This document shows positions 54,099 to 63,525 of a stretch of DNA of 64,000 nucleotides, in pieces; position 1 is the first letter of the stretch; each line of letters begins with the position of its first letter. The stretch lies in NCBI RefSeq assembly GCF_900182915.1, contig NZ_FXUG01000001.1, forward strand, positions 62,001 through 126,000, given 5' to 3'. Below the pieces are notes generated by a model. It was not told the origin of the DNA and ran no database searches. It saw only the letters and a list, made by a program, of their open reading frames with translations. Source of the stretch: Neorhodopirellula lusitana. Its GTDB lineage: Bacteria > Planctomycetota > Planctomycetia > Pirellulales > Pirellulaceae. The position numbers and the translations under genes are program-made.

Positions 54099-54124
54099 TT
54101 GTCCGGCTCCGAAGGGGAAAAGTA

Positions 54125-54157
54125 TGTTTCAGCCGACAAACCATGCCGGCTGAAACA
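54125..54157 (-). terminator. Perfect 11-bp stem-loop between pstS and pstC
   Basis: TGTTTCAGCCG (54125-54135) pairs perfectly with CGGCTGAAACA (54147-54157) around an 11-base loop. It starts 13 bases after the pstS stop on the transcribed (minus) strand and is followed there by ATACTTTTCC. I infer a partial terminator or mRNA-stabilising hairpin that lets the binding protein be made in excess over the membrane parts. Confidence 0.7.
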
Positions 54158-54170
54158 ATGGTGATCAAAA

Positions 54171-55250
54171 CTACTTTTGCGTATTGACCAAGTTATCTTC
54201 GACGAACAGATCCTTCAGGGCGCCGCTTCGGCTTTCACCGCTCTCGTCGACGAAGTGAGTTCCCGCTTCCACAGCGTCCAAGTTTTGCTGTGCCTTTGCG
54301 ATGATCGCTTCCGGAAGTCGGACGTATCCAACCTTTTCGCAAGCTTCGGAAACGGTTTCCATGTAGTACTCGACGAAGGTTTGGATTTCAGCTCGGTTGA
54401 GCGACTCGGTGTTCACGTAGATGAACAAGGGGCGGCTGAAGGGAGCGTACTTGTTGCTTGCGATGTTGTCGGTGGTTGGCTCGTAAGCGGTTTCGTCCTT
54501 CGGGTTGACGATTGGAATCGCACGCAGCTTGTCTTGGTTTTCGGTGAAGTAAGCAACGCCGAAGAAGCCGATCGAGAACTTGTTGCCGGCAACGCCTTGG
54601 ACCAAGATGTTGTCGTCTTCGTTCAGGCTCATGTCAGAGCGAAGTTCGGTGCCATCTTTCTTGGCGAGTACTTCGTGGAAGTAATCGTAAGTTCCGCTAC
54701 CGGTGCCCGGTGCGAAGATGTTAATGGGCTCTTTGGGCCAGCTCGGATCAACATCGCTCCAATTCTTCGCAGCATCGGCGCCGATGAAGATGGTCTTCAA
54801 TTGAGCAACGGTCAGTTCTTTGACCCAGTCGTTTTCGGGATTGACGACGATGGTCAAACCGTCGTAAGCGACTGGCAATTCGACGAAGCTGACGCCATTG
54901 GCGACGCACTTTTCAAATTCGCCTGGCTTGATCGCTCGCGAAGCGTCGGAGATGTCGGTGCCTTTGTCGTAGAAGCTTTTGAAACCGTTACCGGTTCCGT
55001 TGCCACCGACCGAGATGTCGACTTGGGGGTGAACCGCAATGAAGGATTCACGAACTGCGTCGCTGATGGGTTGAACTGTGCTGCTGCCGTCGATCTTGAT
55101 TGCACCGACGAGGTTCGATTCTTCAGCGATGCTCATCTCGCCAGTTTCAGCGTCGGTCGTGCCAGCTTCTCGTTTAGCGCTGTCGCAGCCCATCGATTGA
55201 AGAAGGGCTACGCCGATCATGATCGGAGCAAGCCAAGTAATTTTTTTCAT
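54171..55250 (-). CDS. pstS: Phosphate ABC transporter substrate-binding lipoprotein PstS
   Basis: I set the start at ATG 55250 (359 residues), which gives a clean lipoprotein signal: MKKITWLAPIMIGVALLQSM then the lipobox Cys. ATG 55268 is the longer alternative. The mature part has the phosphate-binding signatures IDGSSTVQPISDAVRE, VGGNGTGNGFKSFYDKGTDI and PGTGSGTYDYFHEVL. It binds phosphate outside the membrane and hands it to PstCA. It heads the pstSCAB-phoU unit, and the 270 bases upstream are where a phosphate-starvation operator would lie; I saw no clear Pho box there. Confidence 0.93.
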   Translation of the reverse strand: MKKITWLAPIMIGVALLQSMGCDSAKREAGTTDAETGEMSIAEESNLVGAIKIDGSSTVQPISDAVRESFIAVHPQVDISVGGNGTGNGFKSFYDKGTDISDASRAIKPGEFEKCVANGVSFVELPVAYDGLTIVVNPENDWVKELTVAQLKTIFIGADAAKNWSDVDPSWPKEPINIFAPGTGSGTYDYFHEVLAKKDGTELRSDMSLNEDDNILVQGVAGNKFSIGFFGVAYFTENQDKLRAIPIVNPKDETAYEPTTDNIASNKYAPFSRPLFIYVNTESLNRAEIQTFVEYYMETVSEACEKVGYVRLPEAIIAKAQQNLDAVEAGTHFVDESGESRSGALKDLFVEDNLVNTQK

Positions 55251-55522
55251 CGGAATGTGCCTGGTCAAATTGGTTTTGGGGAAAGGCTTGTGGGGGATTT
55301 AACTCATTACAAGTAACAGCAGAAACTGCCGCGACAAGTCTAACCATCCAACTTGCTTCCTCAATTGCCAGCGGTGATCCGCGAACGTTGCCCAGACGGG
55401 GGTGCTAAAGCCCCAGGATCGCTTGTTTTAGGCGGAAAACGCCGCTTCCCAAGGCTGCAGGTGCTGCCTGAACGCATGTTTGAAGATCATGTTAAGAATT
55501 GGGCTGCGGCCTCATTATCCTC

Positions 55523-57439
55523 CTAGTTCGCCACCGTCGAGCTGGCATTGGCCGGATCACCCTTGAATCGCCGCCAGAAAACAAGGCCTTCAATCACCAT
55601 CCAAATTTGCAGGCTCATGACGACGACTCCGAAGACGACCAACACCCAGTCGCGGGCTGGCCACCAATTGTTAAGTAGGTCGAAAGTCATTGCCCAAGCT
55701 GGCATCAAGAGCATCAAGAACATGGGAATGGCAAGCATTCCAACCGGGCGACTGCGGCGGGCCAGGTAAAAGACTGCCACCATCAGGGCCAATCCGGCCA
55801 ACAATTGGTTGGTCGCGCCGAAGAGCGGCCAGAGCATCATCCCGCCTTTTCCGGGGGAATCACCCGCGAAAATGGCGATCGCGGCCGCGATGCCCACCGC
55901 CAATAGACTGGCGATGTACTTGTTGGAAACCACGCCGATTCCAGCAGAAGTGCCCAGCTCGCTGATCACGTATCGCTGCAATCGAGTTGCGGTATCGAGC
56001 GTCGTCGCGGCAAAACAGGCCACCATGACGGCCATGATCGCGACGCCCATTTTTAATGGCATTCCAATCGACGACAGGAAGTTCGCACCCCCATCGATGA
56101 AGGCGGCCAGCTTTTTGTCGAGTCCCTGTTTTCGCCACCCCGCAGCCGACTCCGTTGCCGCTGATTCGGACCCGTTCCCGATGGATGGATCCGATGGCAC
56201 GCCCGCGATCGCGCCGGTTCGATAGTACGATTTCCAGGCCGAACGAGCCCCCGCGTCGGCTGATTCGCCTTCTGGAATGGCTGTACGCACAATTTGCACG
56301 TCCTTGCCAGTACCGGTTCTTTCGAGCCGGCCCATGCCGACGCCAGCACAGCAGGCCAAAATCACCAGTACTGCCAGCATGCCTTCGCCCAGCATCGAGC
56401 CATAGCCAATCAACTGGGCGTCCTTCGCGCTCTTGAGCTGCTTGCTGGTGGTGCCGCTACTGACCAAGCAATGGAAGCCGCTGCAGGCTCCGCAAGCGAT
56501 CGTGATGAACAGGAAGGGGAAAATCGGTGGCGCATCGGCCGGAACTTCCGACGAGATCGCCGGAGCGGCGGTCATGAGGTTCGCTTGACCGGTACTTGAT
56601 GCGACGGCGAGCCCAATCACCATCAACACCAGTGCCACGATCAGTTGCAGGCTGTTCAGGAAATCGCGGGGCTGCAACAGTAACCAGACGGGCAGCACCG
56701 ATGCGAAGAACGCGTACGCCAATAGCAGCAGGGTCCAGATCACGACCGAGTTCACGTAAGGGTGCTCTGGTCCGCTAAGTTGGTACCTGTCCAGTAACGC
56801 CTGCAAATCGAACGGGATTTGGTAGGCCCCGAGGTAAACAGTCAAATACAGGACGCCCAGGCCTAGTACACAGGGGATTACTAGGTTCCCGCCGCGGCGA
56901 ATCACCGTGATTCCGATCAGGGCGGCCAGTGGCATCGCCGACCAAACGCTGAGGACTGATTCCGGGTACAGCTTGAAAATATTGGCGATCACCAATCCAA
57001 AGACTGCCAGGACGATCGACAACGCCATCGCCAATACAACCAAGAACAGTACCTTCGCTCGCGGCGAAATCAGGTGCCCGGCCGCTTGTCCGATCGATTC
57101 GCCACGATTGCGGATCGAGATCACCAGGGCCGCCAAATCGTGCACACCACCGATCAGGATGGATCCGAAGATGACCCAAAGCAACGCAGGCAGCCAGCCC
57201 CAAAACACGGCCAACGCCGGCCCGACGATGGGCCCCGTGCCTGCGATACTGGTGAAGTGGTGACCTAAAACGACAGATCGATCCGTTGGCACGAAGTCCA
57301 CGTCGTCTCGCTGAGCCGCGCTGGGCATGACCTCGTCGGCAGTCAATCGGAAAAGCTTATTGGCGAGATATTTCCCGTAAGTGTGGTAGGCGACGACAAA
57401 CGCGATCATCGAACCGATCGCGACGGCAAGGGTGGTCAT
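55523..57439 (-). CDS. cstA: Carbon starvation protein CstA (peptide/pyruvate transporter family)
   Basis: I chose ATG 57439 (638 residues) because MTTLAVAIGSMIAFVVAYHT begins the first membrane segment; a frame from 57496 adds 19 residues. The protein has about 16 membrane segments and CstA blocks (FVPTDRSVVLGHHFTSIAG, GPIVGPALAVFWGWLPALLW, VHDLAALVISIRNRGESIGQ and FHCLVSSGTTSKQL). CstA-family members import peptides or pyruvate when carbon is short. A hydrophilic insert of about 75 residues lies between segments (about 380-455). It diverges from trxB. Confidence 0.9.
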   Translation of the reverse strand: MTTLAVAIGSMIAFVVAYHTYGKYLANKLFRLTADEVMPSAAQRDDVDFVPTDRSVVLGHHFTSIAGTGPIVGPALAVFWGWLPALLWVIFGSILIGGVHDLAALVISIRNRGESIGQAAGHLISPRAKVLFLVVLAMALSIVLAVFGLVIANIFKLYPESVLSVWSAMPLAALIGITVIRRGGNLVIPCVLGLGVLYLTVYLGAYQIPFDLQALLDRYQLSGPEHPYVNSVVIWTLLLLAYAFFASVLPVWLLLQPRDFLNSLQLIVALVLMVIGLAVASSTGQANLMTAAPAISSEVPADAPPIFPFLFITIACGACSGFHCLVSSGTTSKQLKSAKDAQLIGYGSMLGEGMLAVLVILACCAGVGMGRLERTGTGKDVQIVRTAIPEGESADAGARSAWKSYYRTGAIAGVPSDPSIGNGSESAATESAAGWRKQGLDKKLAAFIDGGANFLSSIGMPLKMGVAIMAVMVACFAATTLDTATRLQRYVISELGTSAGIGVVSNKYIASLLAVGIAAAIAIFAGDSPGKGGMMLWPLFGATNQLLAGLALMVAVFYLARRSRPVGMLAIPMFLMLLMPAWAMTFDLLNNWWPARDWVLVVFGVVVMSLQIWMVIEGLVFWRRFKGDPANASSTVAN

Positions 57440-57528
57440 GGGCAGGCGAGTCGAAAATAGGCGGGAATGTGTGGGGATATTCGCCGAAATGGTCATTGCT
57501 CTATACTAAGCGGTGACCGACTTTCGGC

Positions 57529-57549
57529 TGTCCGGTATCCTAACGGACA
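57529..57549. promoter_or_regulatory. Inverted repeat between cstA and trxB
   Basis: TGTCCG (57529-57534) and CGGACA (57544-57549) are perfect inverted arms 9 bases apart in the shared upstream region of two divergent genes, about 50 bases before the trxB start. It could be an operator for a dimeric regulator; the short arm length makes chance likely. Confidence 0.3.
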
Positions 57550-57599
57550 CGATGGCCTAATGCATGCATCTTCCTCCACTCCAGTCATTTATTGTCTCT

Positions 57600-58739
57600 A
57601 TGACCTCCACTCCTGAAAACAACGCATCTGGTTCCGACGCTGTCGGCAGCAACGGTCCTGAGAAAACGATCATCATTGGCAGCGGTCCTGCCGGTTGGTC
57701 TGCCGCGATTTATGCGGCTCGTGCTAACTTGGACCCCGTCCTGTACGAGGGAACTGTCAAGGCAGAAATGATCCCGCTGGGTCAGTTGGCCTACACCACC
57801 GAAGTGGAAAACTTCGCGGGTTTCCCGGCCGGTAACATCCGGGCGTTTGTCGAGTCCGCTGTCGACAAGGATCGCCACTGGAACCTGCCCATGGTGCCAC
57901 AGGGCCATACCAAGGATGACCAGCCGCACTACGCGGTCCAGGGCACCGAATTGATGGAATTGATGAAGCAACAGGCGCTGAACTTCGGCACTCGCGTGAT
58001 CGGTGACGACATCGAACGCGTCGATTTTTCCGGTCCCGTTCACACCCTGTATCCGGCGTCAGGCGAACCCGTCCAAGCTCGCACCGTCATCGTCGCAACG
58101 GGGGCACGAGCGAATTACCTCGGGCTGCCCAGCGAAGAAGCCTACAAGAACAAGGGCGTCAGTGCCTGTGCGGTTTGCGATGGGGCGTTGCCCGTCTTCC
58201 GCAGCAAGCCACTTGCCGTCGTTGGCGGTGGAGACTCCGCTGTCGAAGAGGCCACCTACCTTGCCAACCTGAAGGGTGCCGACAAGATTTACTTGATCGT
58301 CCGTCGCGACGAGATGCGTGCCAGCAAGGTCATGCAAGATCGTGCGATCAATCACCCTAATATCGTGATGGTTTGGAATACCGTCGTTGACGAAGTTCAA
58401 GGTGACGGAAAAATCGTGACCGGCCTTCGGGTGAAAAGCACCGTGGATGGTTCGACCCGCCAGCTTGATGTGGGTGGGATGTTTGTCGCTATCGGGCATA
58501 CTCCCAACACGACCTTCCTGGACGGTGCACTGGACATGAACGACTCGGGTTACATCCGCTGGACAAAATCGTTCCGCACCAACACATCGGCAACGGGCGT
58601 GTTCGCCGCGGGTGATGTCGCCGATGACTATTACCGCCAAGCAATCACGTCAGCGGGAACCGGCTGCATGGCCGCTTTGGACGCCGAGCGATACCTCGCC
58701 GAGCAAGAAGCACCCACCGACGCTGCGTCGGCTACCTAA
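57600..58739 (+). CDS. trxB: Thioredoxin reductase
   Basis: I chose ATG 57600 (379 residues); ATG 57564 is an in-frame alternative. The FAD-binding [16 protein letters not shown] lies at about residue 27, and the redox CAVC centre ([13 protein letters not shown]) at Cys190 and Cys193 differs from the usual CATC only at the second position. The NADPH-binding [18 protein letters not shown] and the C-terminal [20 protein letters not shown] complete the fold. It transfers electrons from NADPH to thioredoxin. The N-terminal leader of about 20 residues (Ser/Asn/Gly rich) is longer than usual. A hairpin follows the stop. Confidence 0.93.
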   Translation: MTSTPENNASGSDAVGSNGPEKTIIIGSGPAGWSAAIYAARANLDPVLYEGTVKAEMIPLGQLAYTTEVENFAGFPAGNIRAFVESAVDKDRHWNLPMVPQGHTKDDQPHYAVQGTELMELMKQQALNFGTRVIGDDIERVDFSGPVHTLYPASGEPVQARTVIVATGARANYLGLPSEEAYKNKGVSACAVCDGALPVFRSKPLAVVGGGDSAVEEATYLANLKGADKIYLIVRRDEMRASKVMQDRAINHPNIVMVWNTVVDEVQGDGKIVTGLRVKSTVDGSTRQLDVGGMFVAIGHTPNTTFLDGALDMNDSGYIRWTKSFRTNTSATGVFAAGDVADDYYRQAITSAGTGCMAALDAERYLAEQEAPTDAASAT

Positions 58740-58763
58740 ACCGAGTAGTGAAGACAGTCCCGC

Positions 58764-58790
58764 AACCACCGTTCAGCTTGGACGGTGGTT
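58764..58790 (+). terminator. Stem-loop after trxB
   Basis: AACCACCGT (58764-58772) pairs perfectly with ACGGTGGTT (58782-58790) around a 9-base loop, 24 bases after the trxB stop. No T-tract follows, so termination strength is uncertain. Confidence 0.55.
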
Positions 58791-58823
58791 CGGAAGGTGG
58801 TTAGGACGCTGGAGAAGACCGAA

Positions 58824-58871
58824 GACGAGACGACGGGACGACGGGACGACGAGACGACGAGACGACGAGAT
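58824..58871. repeat. 8-bp tandem repeat, six copies
   Basis: Six head-to-tail units of GACGAGAC or GACGGGAC run from 58824 to 58871 (the last ends in T). It lies in the 241-base gap between the convergent trxB and sulfatase genes. Confidence 0.85.
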
Positions 58872-58892
58872 TCGGTCGAATGCCCTTCGTAT

Positions 58893-58966
58893 CCAAACTC
58901 GCAAGAGTCTGGATGAACTTCGAAATGGTCCTAAGCCTCTGTAGCCGAACTCGCAAGAGTTTGGAC
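58893..58966. repeat. Two GNRA-tetraloop hairpin repeats
   Basis: CCAAACTCGCAAGAGTCTGG (58893-58912) and, within GTAGCCGAACTCGCAAGAGT (58941-58960, continuing TTGGAC), the same core recurs. Each folds as an 8-bp stem (ACTC/GAGT core) capped by GCAA. The second copy matches the arm family of the palindromic elements at 20 of 26 positions, so this is a related partial repeat. Confidence 0.7.
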
Positions 58967-58980
58967 AAGCACCAGGGGCG

Positions 58981-60426
58981 TTATTTACCTTGGTAATCGG
59001 CAGATGTTAGCGAGGTCATCGGATCACCCAAATCGTCCATTTGCTGTTCCAGTTCCTTGGTCAGGCTTTTGACCTGGGCCGCGTATTCAGGGTTAGCCGC
59101 CAGGTCATTCATTTCCTGCGGGTCTTTAGTGAGGTTGAAAAGCCGAGTCACGCCGATCTTTGGATAGGAAATGAGCTTCCATCCGTCCTTGGAAATCATC
59201 CGCTGGGTGCCAATGTAGGAGCTGTAAACGGAGTCGTAATGCTCGGTCTTGTCGCTGGCGGGTGCATCTTCGTCTAGGAACGGCAGCAGGCTCTTGAAAT
59301 CAACACCCTCGGTGTCGGCTCCGGCCAATTCCAGGGACGTGGGCACAATGTCTTGTAGATAGATCGGTGCTTCCAGCTTGGAGTCCGGTTTGACGTTGGG
59401 ACCCACCATCATGAATGGAACACGTACGCTGTCGTCGTACATGTTTTGTTTTCCGACAAGTCCGTGGTGACCGACTGACAGGCCGTGGTCGGCGGTGAAG
59501 AAAATGTAGGTGTTGTCAGCTTTCCCGCTTTCTTCCAGTGCATCCAAGATCCGACCGATCTGATCGTCCATGTGAGTGATCAGAGCGAAATACTCTTGGC
59601 GATTCACTTTCACGGCATATTCGGTTCGCGGATAGGGCATCAGTTTTTCGTCGCGTAAATTCTTGCCACAGATCGCCTCGGCATGCGGGTACTCGGGCAA
59701 GAAGTTTTCAGGCATTTCGATCCGGTCAAGCGGATAGCGATCGACGTATTCCTTGGGAGCCTGCCGCGGGTCATGGGCCGCGTTGAACGCCAGGTACATG
59801 AAGAATGGTTTGTCGGCTTCGCTCGCTTGCTTCAAGTATTCGACACCATCATCCGCGACGATCTCGCTCCAGTGTTTGCCACCTTGCCAGAATCCGCCGT
59901 ATTTCTTGTCCCAGGGTTTCCAGCCATTGCGATAGTCCTCTTCATCCTTGGGGCGGTTGTATCCCGCGGGGGTTTGTTTGGGCATGCCGGCGCGAACATG
60001 CTTGGCGACGCCGAAGACCGATGGGGCACTGACCGAAACATGCCATTTGCCGGTCATGTAGGTGTCATAGCCCGCGGCGCCCATCCGTTGCGACCACATT
60101 CGATTTTCTTGCGAATACGACTTTAGGTTGGTCGATTTGGCATTCCAGACAAATTTGCCGGTGTTGAGCATCGTGCGGCTGGCCACGCAAACCGCCCCGT
60201 TCCAGGCGCCCATGTTGTAGGCGTGGCTGAACGTCATGCCGCGTTTCGCTAGTTCATCGAGATGCGGAGTGTCGATGTCCAGTAGGCCGTAAGCACCGAT
60301 CGTTTCGTAGCTCATGTCATCCGCAAAGATGAACAAGATATTGGGCTTGGTTTGCTCGGCTGACGCAGAGCCAGCCAGCGTCAGGGCGACCAATGCTGCG
60401 ATCGCGATCGATTGAATCCGCTTCAT
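58981..60426 (-). CDS. Exported sulfatase
   Basis: The 481-residue protein has a signal peptide (cleavage after ASA near residue 23) and a sulfatase fold: NILFIFADDMSYETIGAYG with the metal-binding DD pair, and the sulfatase signature CVASRTMLNTG, whose Cys80 is expected to be converted to formylglycine (family consensus C-x-[PA]-S-R). FFTADHGLSVGHHGLVGKQN provides the other metal and catalytic residues. It should release sulfate from sulfated polysaccharides or sterols outside the cytoplasm. Planctomycetes are rich in such enzymes. It stands alone, convergent with trxB. Confidence 0.93.
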   Translation of the reverse strand: MKRIQSIAIAALVALTLAGSASAEQTKPNILFIFADDMSYETIGAYGLLDIDTPHLDELAKRGMTFSHAYNMGAWNGAVCVASRTMLNTGKFVWNAKSTNLKSYSQENRMWSQRMGAAGYDTYMTGKWHVSVSAPSVFGVAKHVRAGMPKQTPAGYNRPKDEEDYRNGWKPWDKKYGGFWQGGKHWSEIVADDGVEYLKQASEADKPFFMYLAFNAAHDPRQAPKEYVDRYPLDRIEMPENFLPEYPHAEAICGKNLRDEKLMPYPRTEYAVKVNRQEYFALITHMDDQIGRILDALEESGKADNTYIFFTADHGLSVGHHGLVGKQNMYDDSVRVPFMMVGPNVKPDSKLEAPIYLQDIVPTSLELAGADTEGVDFKSLLPFLDEDAPASDKTEHYDSVYSSYIGTQRMISKDGWKLISYPKIGVTRLFNLTKDPQEMNDLAANPEYAAQVKSLTKELEQQMDDLGDPMTSLTSADYQGK

Positions 60427-60811
60427 GTTGTCCGTTCTCCGGTGGTATGTATCGTGGCTCCCGAGGGAACCTTCGTTCGTGTTTAATAGTGGCTGATAAG
60501 CCGCAATGTCTGATCATTGTGGCCACAGGCTACCATCTTACTTGGTCCGGTGTGGTCCCGCTGATCAACAGCATCTTCCCTGTTTCGGGGACGCGATGAA
60601 GGCTTCATTGCGGGACGTAGCCAAGGCTGCTGATTCGAAGGCATGACGCCTCGCGAGGTGCTTGCTAAGAAACGCCGCCGCTTCGGGCTCGCCCTCGATT
60701 TCCCGCATCGATGAATCAGGAGCGGACACTGAGTTGTGGGATGTCGATAGACGTTGCAGGCGTTACGAAGTGCGGCAGGATTTGGCAATCATGCGTCCGG
60801 CAAAGCGATGG
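60427..60811. other. 385-bp intergenic stretch, no gene seen
   Basis: It lies between the sulfatase start and the trpE stop (both minus strand). No intact coding frame, repeat or strong hairpin stands out. It includes the sulfatase promoter region near 60427-60500. Confidence 0.5.
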
Positions 60812-62311
60812 TTAGGACCGCGCGATGGTCCATTCAATCGCCTTGATCAACGCCTTCGCCTTGTTGAGTGTCTCTTCGTATTCCTTGTCCGGATCGCTGT
60901 CGGCGACGACGCCGCAGCCGGCTTGCACGTGATACGCATTGTTTTGGAAAACGATCGTGCGAAGAGCAAGGCAAGTGTCCATGTTGCCTCGGTAGTCGAT
61001 GTAACCCACCGCTCCTCCATAAGGCCCGCGACGATGAGGTTCGATTTCATCGATCACCGCCATCGCCCGCACCTTCGGGGCTCCCGACACAGTCCCCGCT
61101 GGTAAGCAAGCTTTCAGGGCATCGAACGCATCGAGTCCATCGCGGAGTTTGCCGCGAACTTCACTGCTGATGTGCATGACGTGGCTGTAACGCTCGATCA
61201 CCATGATCTCGGTTAACTCGATGCTGCCAAATTCCGCCACACGGCCAACGTCGTTGCGACCCAAGTCGACCAGCATGACGTGTTCGGCACGTTCCTTGGG
61301 GTCCGCTAAAAGCTCTTTTTCCAGAGCAAGGTCTTCGGCTTCGTTTTCGCCTCGGGGACGCGTTCCTGCCAACGGGCGGACTGTCACCATTCGGTCTTTG
61401 ACCCGGCACATGATTTCTGGACTGCAACCGACCAGGACGCAGTCCGGGCTGCGAACGAAGAACATGAAGGGTGATGGGTTCACGACCCGCAATGATCGAT
61501 AGACGGCGAAAGGATCGACGTCGCTGTGAACGGTCAGTCGTTGGCTGGGGACGACCTGGAAAATATCGCCTGCGCGGATGTATTCCACGCACTTTCGGAC
61601 GGCATCACAAAAGGATTCTCGCGTGAAGTTGGACTCCACGGGAAGCGATTGCTCTTGGTCGGTGTTGCAGATCTCCTCGATCTGATGCGTCAGCGGTTGG
61701 CTTAGCCGGTTGATGGTTTCGTCGACTTCGAGGCACGCTTTTTCGTACGCCGCAACGGGATCGCCCGAAGTCTCGTTGATTTCGCGACAGTCAGCTAGCG
61801 AGACAACCGTGATCGTTTTGTCGACGTGATCGAATACACAAATTGTGTGATAGAACGCGAAGTCGAGGTCCGGCAGAATTCGGTCGTCTTCGGTTGTATC
61901 GGGTAGCGACTCAACGTACCGCACCACGTCGTAACCCGCGTATCCGATTGCCCCACCAATGAACGGTGGTAACCCGTCGAGCGTGGCCGTGCGATCGGCA
62001 AAGTACTTTCTAAATTCGTTCAGTGGGTCTTCGCATGTGGACTCGACCGTTTCGCCCGTTGTGAGATCGGTCCGGCAAACTTGGTTTCCCTTGGCGCTAA
62101 AGCGAGCCAGTGGGTGAGAGCCCAGAAAGCTATATCGGCCGACCTTTTCGCCTCCGATCACGCTTTCGATCAAGAAAGCTGCCTTGCCATCGTCCAGTTG
62201 CATGAAAGCAGTTACTGGCGTCAACGCATCGGAAAGCAGTCGCCGGTAGACGGGGACGAAGTCAAAACGGCGAGCGAGTTGTGCGAACTCGTCGGGCGAA
62301 GGCTGGTGCAT
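60812..62311 (-). CDS. trpE: Anthranilate synthase component I
   Basis: The 499-residue protein is TrpE: the N-terminal domain contains IESVIGGEKVGRYSFLGSHP with the tryptophan-binding ESxxxGRYSF motif, and the chorismate-binding domain has IFQVVPSQRLTV, RPLAGTRPRGENEAEDLALE, LVDLGRNDVGRVAEFG and LPAGTVSGAPKVRAMAVIDE, ending YVQAGCGVVADSDP-like (YHVQAGCGVVADSDPDKEYE). It makes anthranilate from chorismate with glutamine amide from TrpG, which is not beside it. Feedback inhibition by tryptophan is expected from the intact motif. No leader peptide or attenuator was recognised upstream. Confidence 0.94.
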   Translation of the reverse strand: MHQPSPDEFAQLARRFDFVPVYRRLLSDALTPVTAFMQLDDGKAAFLIESVIGGEKVGRYSFLGSHPLARFSAKGNQVCRTDLTTGETVESTCEDPLNEFRKYFADRTATLDGLPPFIGGAIGYAGYDVVRYVESLPDTTEDDRILPDLDFAFYHTICVFDHVDKTITVVSLADCREINETSGDPVAAYEKACLEVDETINRLSQPLTHQIEEICNTDQEQSLPVESNFTRESFCDAVRKCVEYIRAGDIFQVVPSQRLTVHSDVDPFAVYRSLRVVNPSPFMFFVRSPDCVLVGCSPEIMCRVKDRMVTVRPLAGTRPRGENEAEDLALEKELLADPKERAEHVMLVDLGRNDVGRVAEFGSIELTEIMVIERYSHVMHISSEVRGKLRDGLDAFDALKACLPAGTVSGAPKVRAMAVIDEIEPHRRGPYGGAVGYIDYRGNMDTCLALRTIVFQNNAYHVQAGCGVVADSDPDKEYEETLNKAKALIKAIEWTIARS

Positions 62312-62622
62312 GAACGCGGCATCTAGGGTGGGGGGCGATGAGAATTGCCCCTAAAATAGCGTCCCTGTAAGCAACGCAGGGTTCCCAGCCAACAATAACG
62401 CGGGGTCCCTAAGAGCATTACAGGCTGACTTCATCGGTGAGGGCAACCAAAACGGTGTCACCAGTTTGATCAGCGTGGAACAAAGGGACAACCGCCCCTT
62501 CGGACAACGACGCACCGCGGATGGTTCACGGTGCCCGGCGTCATTCTCAAAAAGAATGCATCGGCCAATTAGTCACCAGCAACTCTAGCCAGTGACCGAG
62601 ATGGCGACCTGAACGAGCGGGC
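62312..62622. other. 311-bp intergenic stretch with a partial palindromic-element end
   Basis: No gene is seen. GAATTGCCCCTAAAATAGCG starting at 62342 (extending to about 62367) resembles the terminal repeat of the palindromic elements, but no opposing end or internal arms follow, so it may be a decayed fragment or chance. Nothing else is recognisable. Confidence 0.35.
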
Positions 62623-63525
62623 TTAGGCGACGCGATATCGCATCAAGCTGCCGATCGTTTGAGCGAAAGTCTTCCAGGCTGGGGCAAGTTCTTCGTCGAC
62701 CAAGTCACCCTCGTAGCTGGTGGGGACTTCCATCACGACGGAGGCTCGGCGGGCGATCTTGGCGGTCACTTCGGCGTCGAAGCCCCGGTCGCACTGTTCC
62801 AAATTCAACGAACGAATCAGATCGCCCTTGAAAACCTTGTGCGAGCTTTCTAGGTCGGTCAATCGCAGGCCAGTTGTGTAGTTGGCCACCATGGTGGTGA
62901 TGCGGTTGGAAAGTCGAGCGGTGAGTCCGACACCGCGTCGGGTCACGCGTCGCAATCGGCGAGATCCATAAACCACGTCCGCTTGATTTTCCAGGACTGG
63001 CCAGATCGCACCTAGCAAGTCAGCAGGGTCGTAAGCCATGTCGGCGTCTTGGATCGCAACCACTCGGCCCTTGGTGTGTCGCAAGGCCATGCGGATAGCC
63101 GAGCCACGACCATGAGAACGTTTACGTCGTAAAAGTTTCAGGTTGGGACGATCAGAGAGTCCGTTGACGTAATGCCAGCTTCCATCGGTACTGGCATCGT
63201 CCACCACAATGACTTCGCAGGAAGTGGGCATCACTTCGTCGATTCGATCCAGAACTTCCGGCAGCGACTCGCGAGCGTTGTGGACGGGGATGATGATTGA
63301 AATGTCGACGTGACCCAGGTAGTCACGAGCCATGTCCATGGACTGGGCTTCGGCAATCAGGTCGAGCGTGTCGTCGATTCGCTGAAGCAGATCATCCGTG
63401 TCGATCCGCTCGATTTCCGGTCGATAAACAGGGCTCGCGTCCAGTGTTGCCTGAGCCGAGTCGGGCTCACCCATCGCGAAGAAATCGGCCAAGTCTGACT
63501 GCGGGGGGAGTGTGGAAGTGGTCAT
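62623..63525 (-). CDS. GT2-family glycosyltransferase
   Basis: I chose ATG 63525 (300 residues); the longer open frame to 63966 covers non-coding sequence opposite a cupin gene. The GT-A fold shows DISIIIPVHNARESLPEVLD, VIVVDDASTDGSWHYVNGL, RKRSHGRGSAIRMALRHTKG and AIQDADMAYDPADLLGAIWP, where DAD is the metal/sugar-nucleotide DxD site. The N-terminal 75 residues are an extra helical segment. DPM1/polyprenyl-phosphate mannosyltransferase-type members have this pattern, but no C-terminal membrane segments are present. It diverges from the cupin gene. Confidence 0.88.
   Translation of the reverse strand: MTTSTLPPQSDLADFFAMGEPDSAQATLDASPVYRPEIERIDTDDLLQRIDDTLDLIAEAQSMDMARDYLGHVDISIIIPVHNARESLPEVLDRIDEVMPTSCEVIVVDDASTDGSWHYVNGLSDRPNLKLLRRKRSHGRGSAIRMALRHTKGRVVAIQDADMAYDPADLLGAIWPVLENQADVVYGSRRLRRVTRRGVGLTARLSNRITTMVANYTTGLRLTDLESSHKVFKGDLIRSLNLEQCDRGFDAEVTAKIARRASVVMEVPTSYEGDLVDEELAPAWKTFAQTIGSLMRYRVA

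Noticed and set aside
54177..55316. 379-codon plus-strand frame opposite pstS
   Set aside because: It is a codon-bias shadow: the minus strand is an unmistakable PstS lipoprotein, and this frame has no recognisable motif or RBS.
55380..55460. GGGGTGCTAAAGCCCC and GGCGGAAAACGCC hairpins between pstS and cstA
   Set aside because: Stems are 4-5 bp only; without a T-tract or conservation I cannot call a terminator or operator.
57529..57549. Attempt to name a regulator for the inverted repeat before trxB
   Set aside because: Six-base arms are too short to assign to any known regulator such as OxyR or Fnr.
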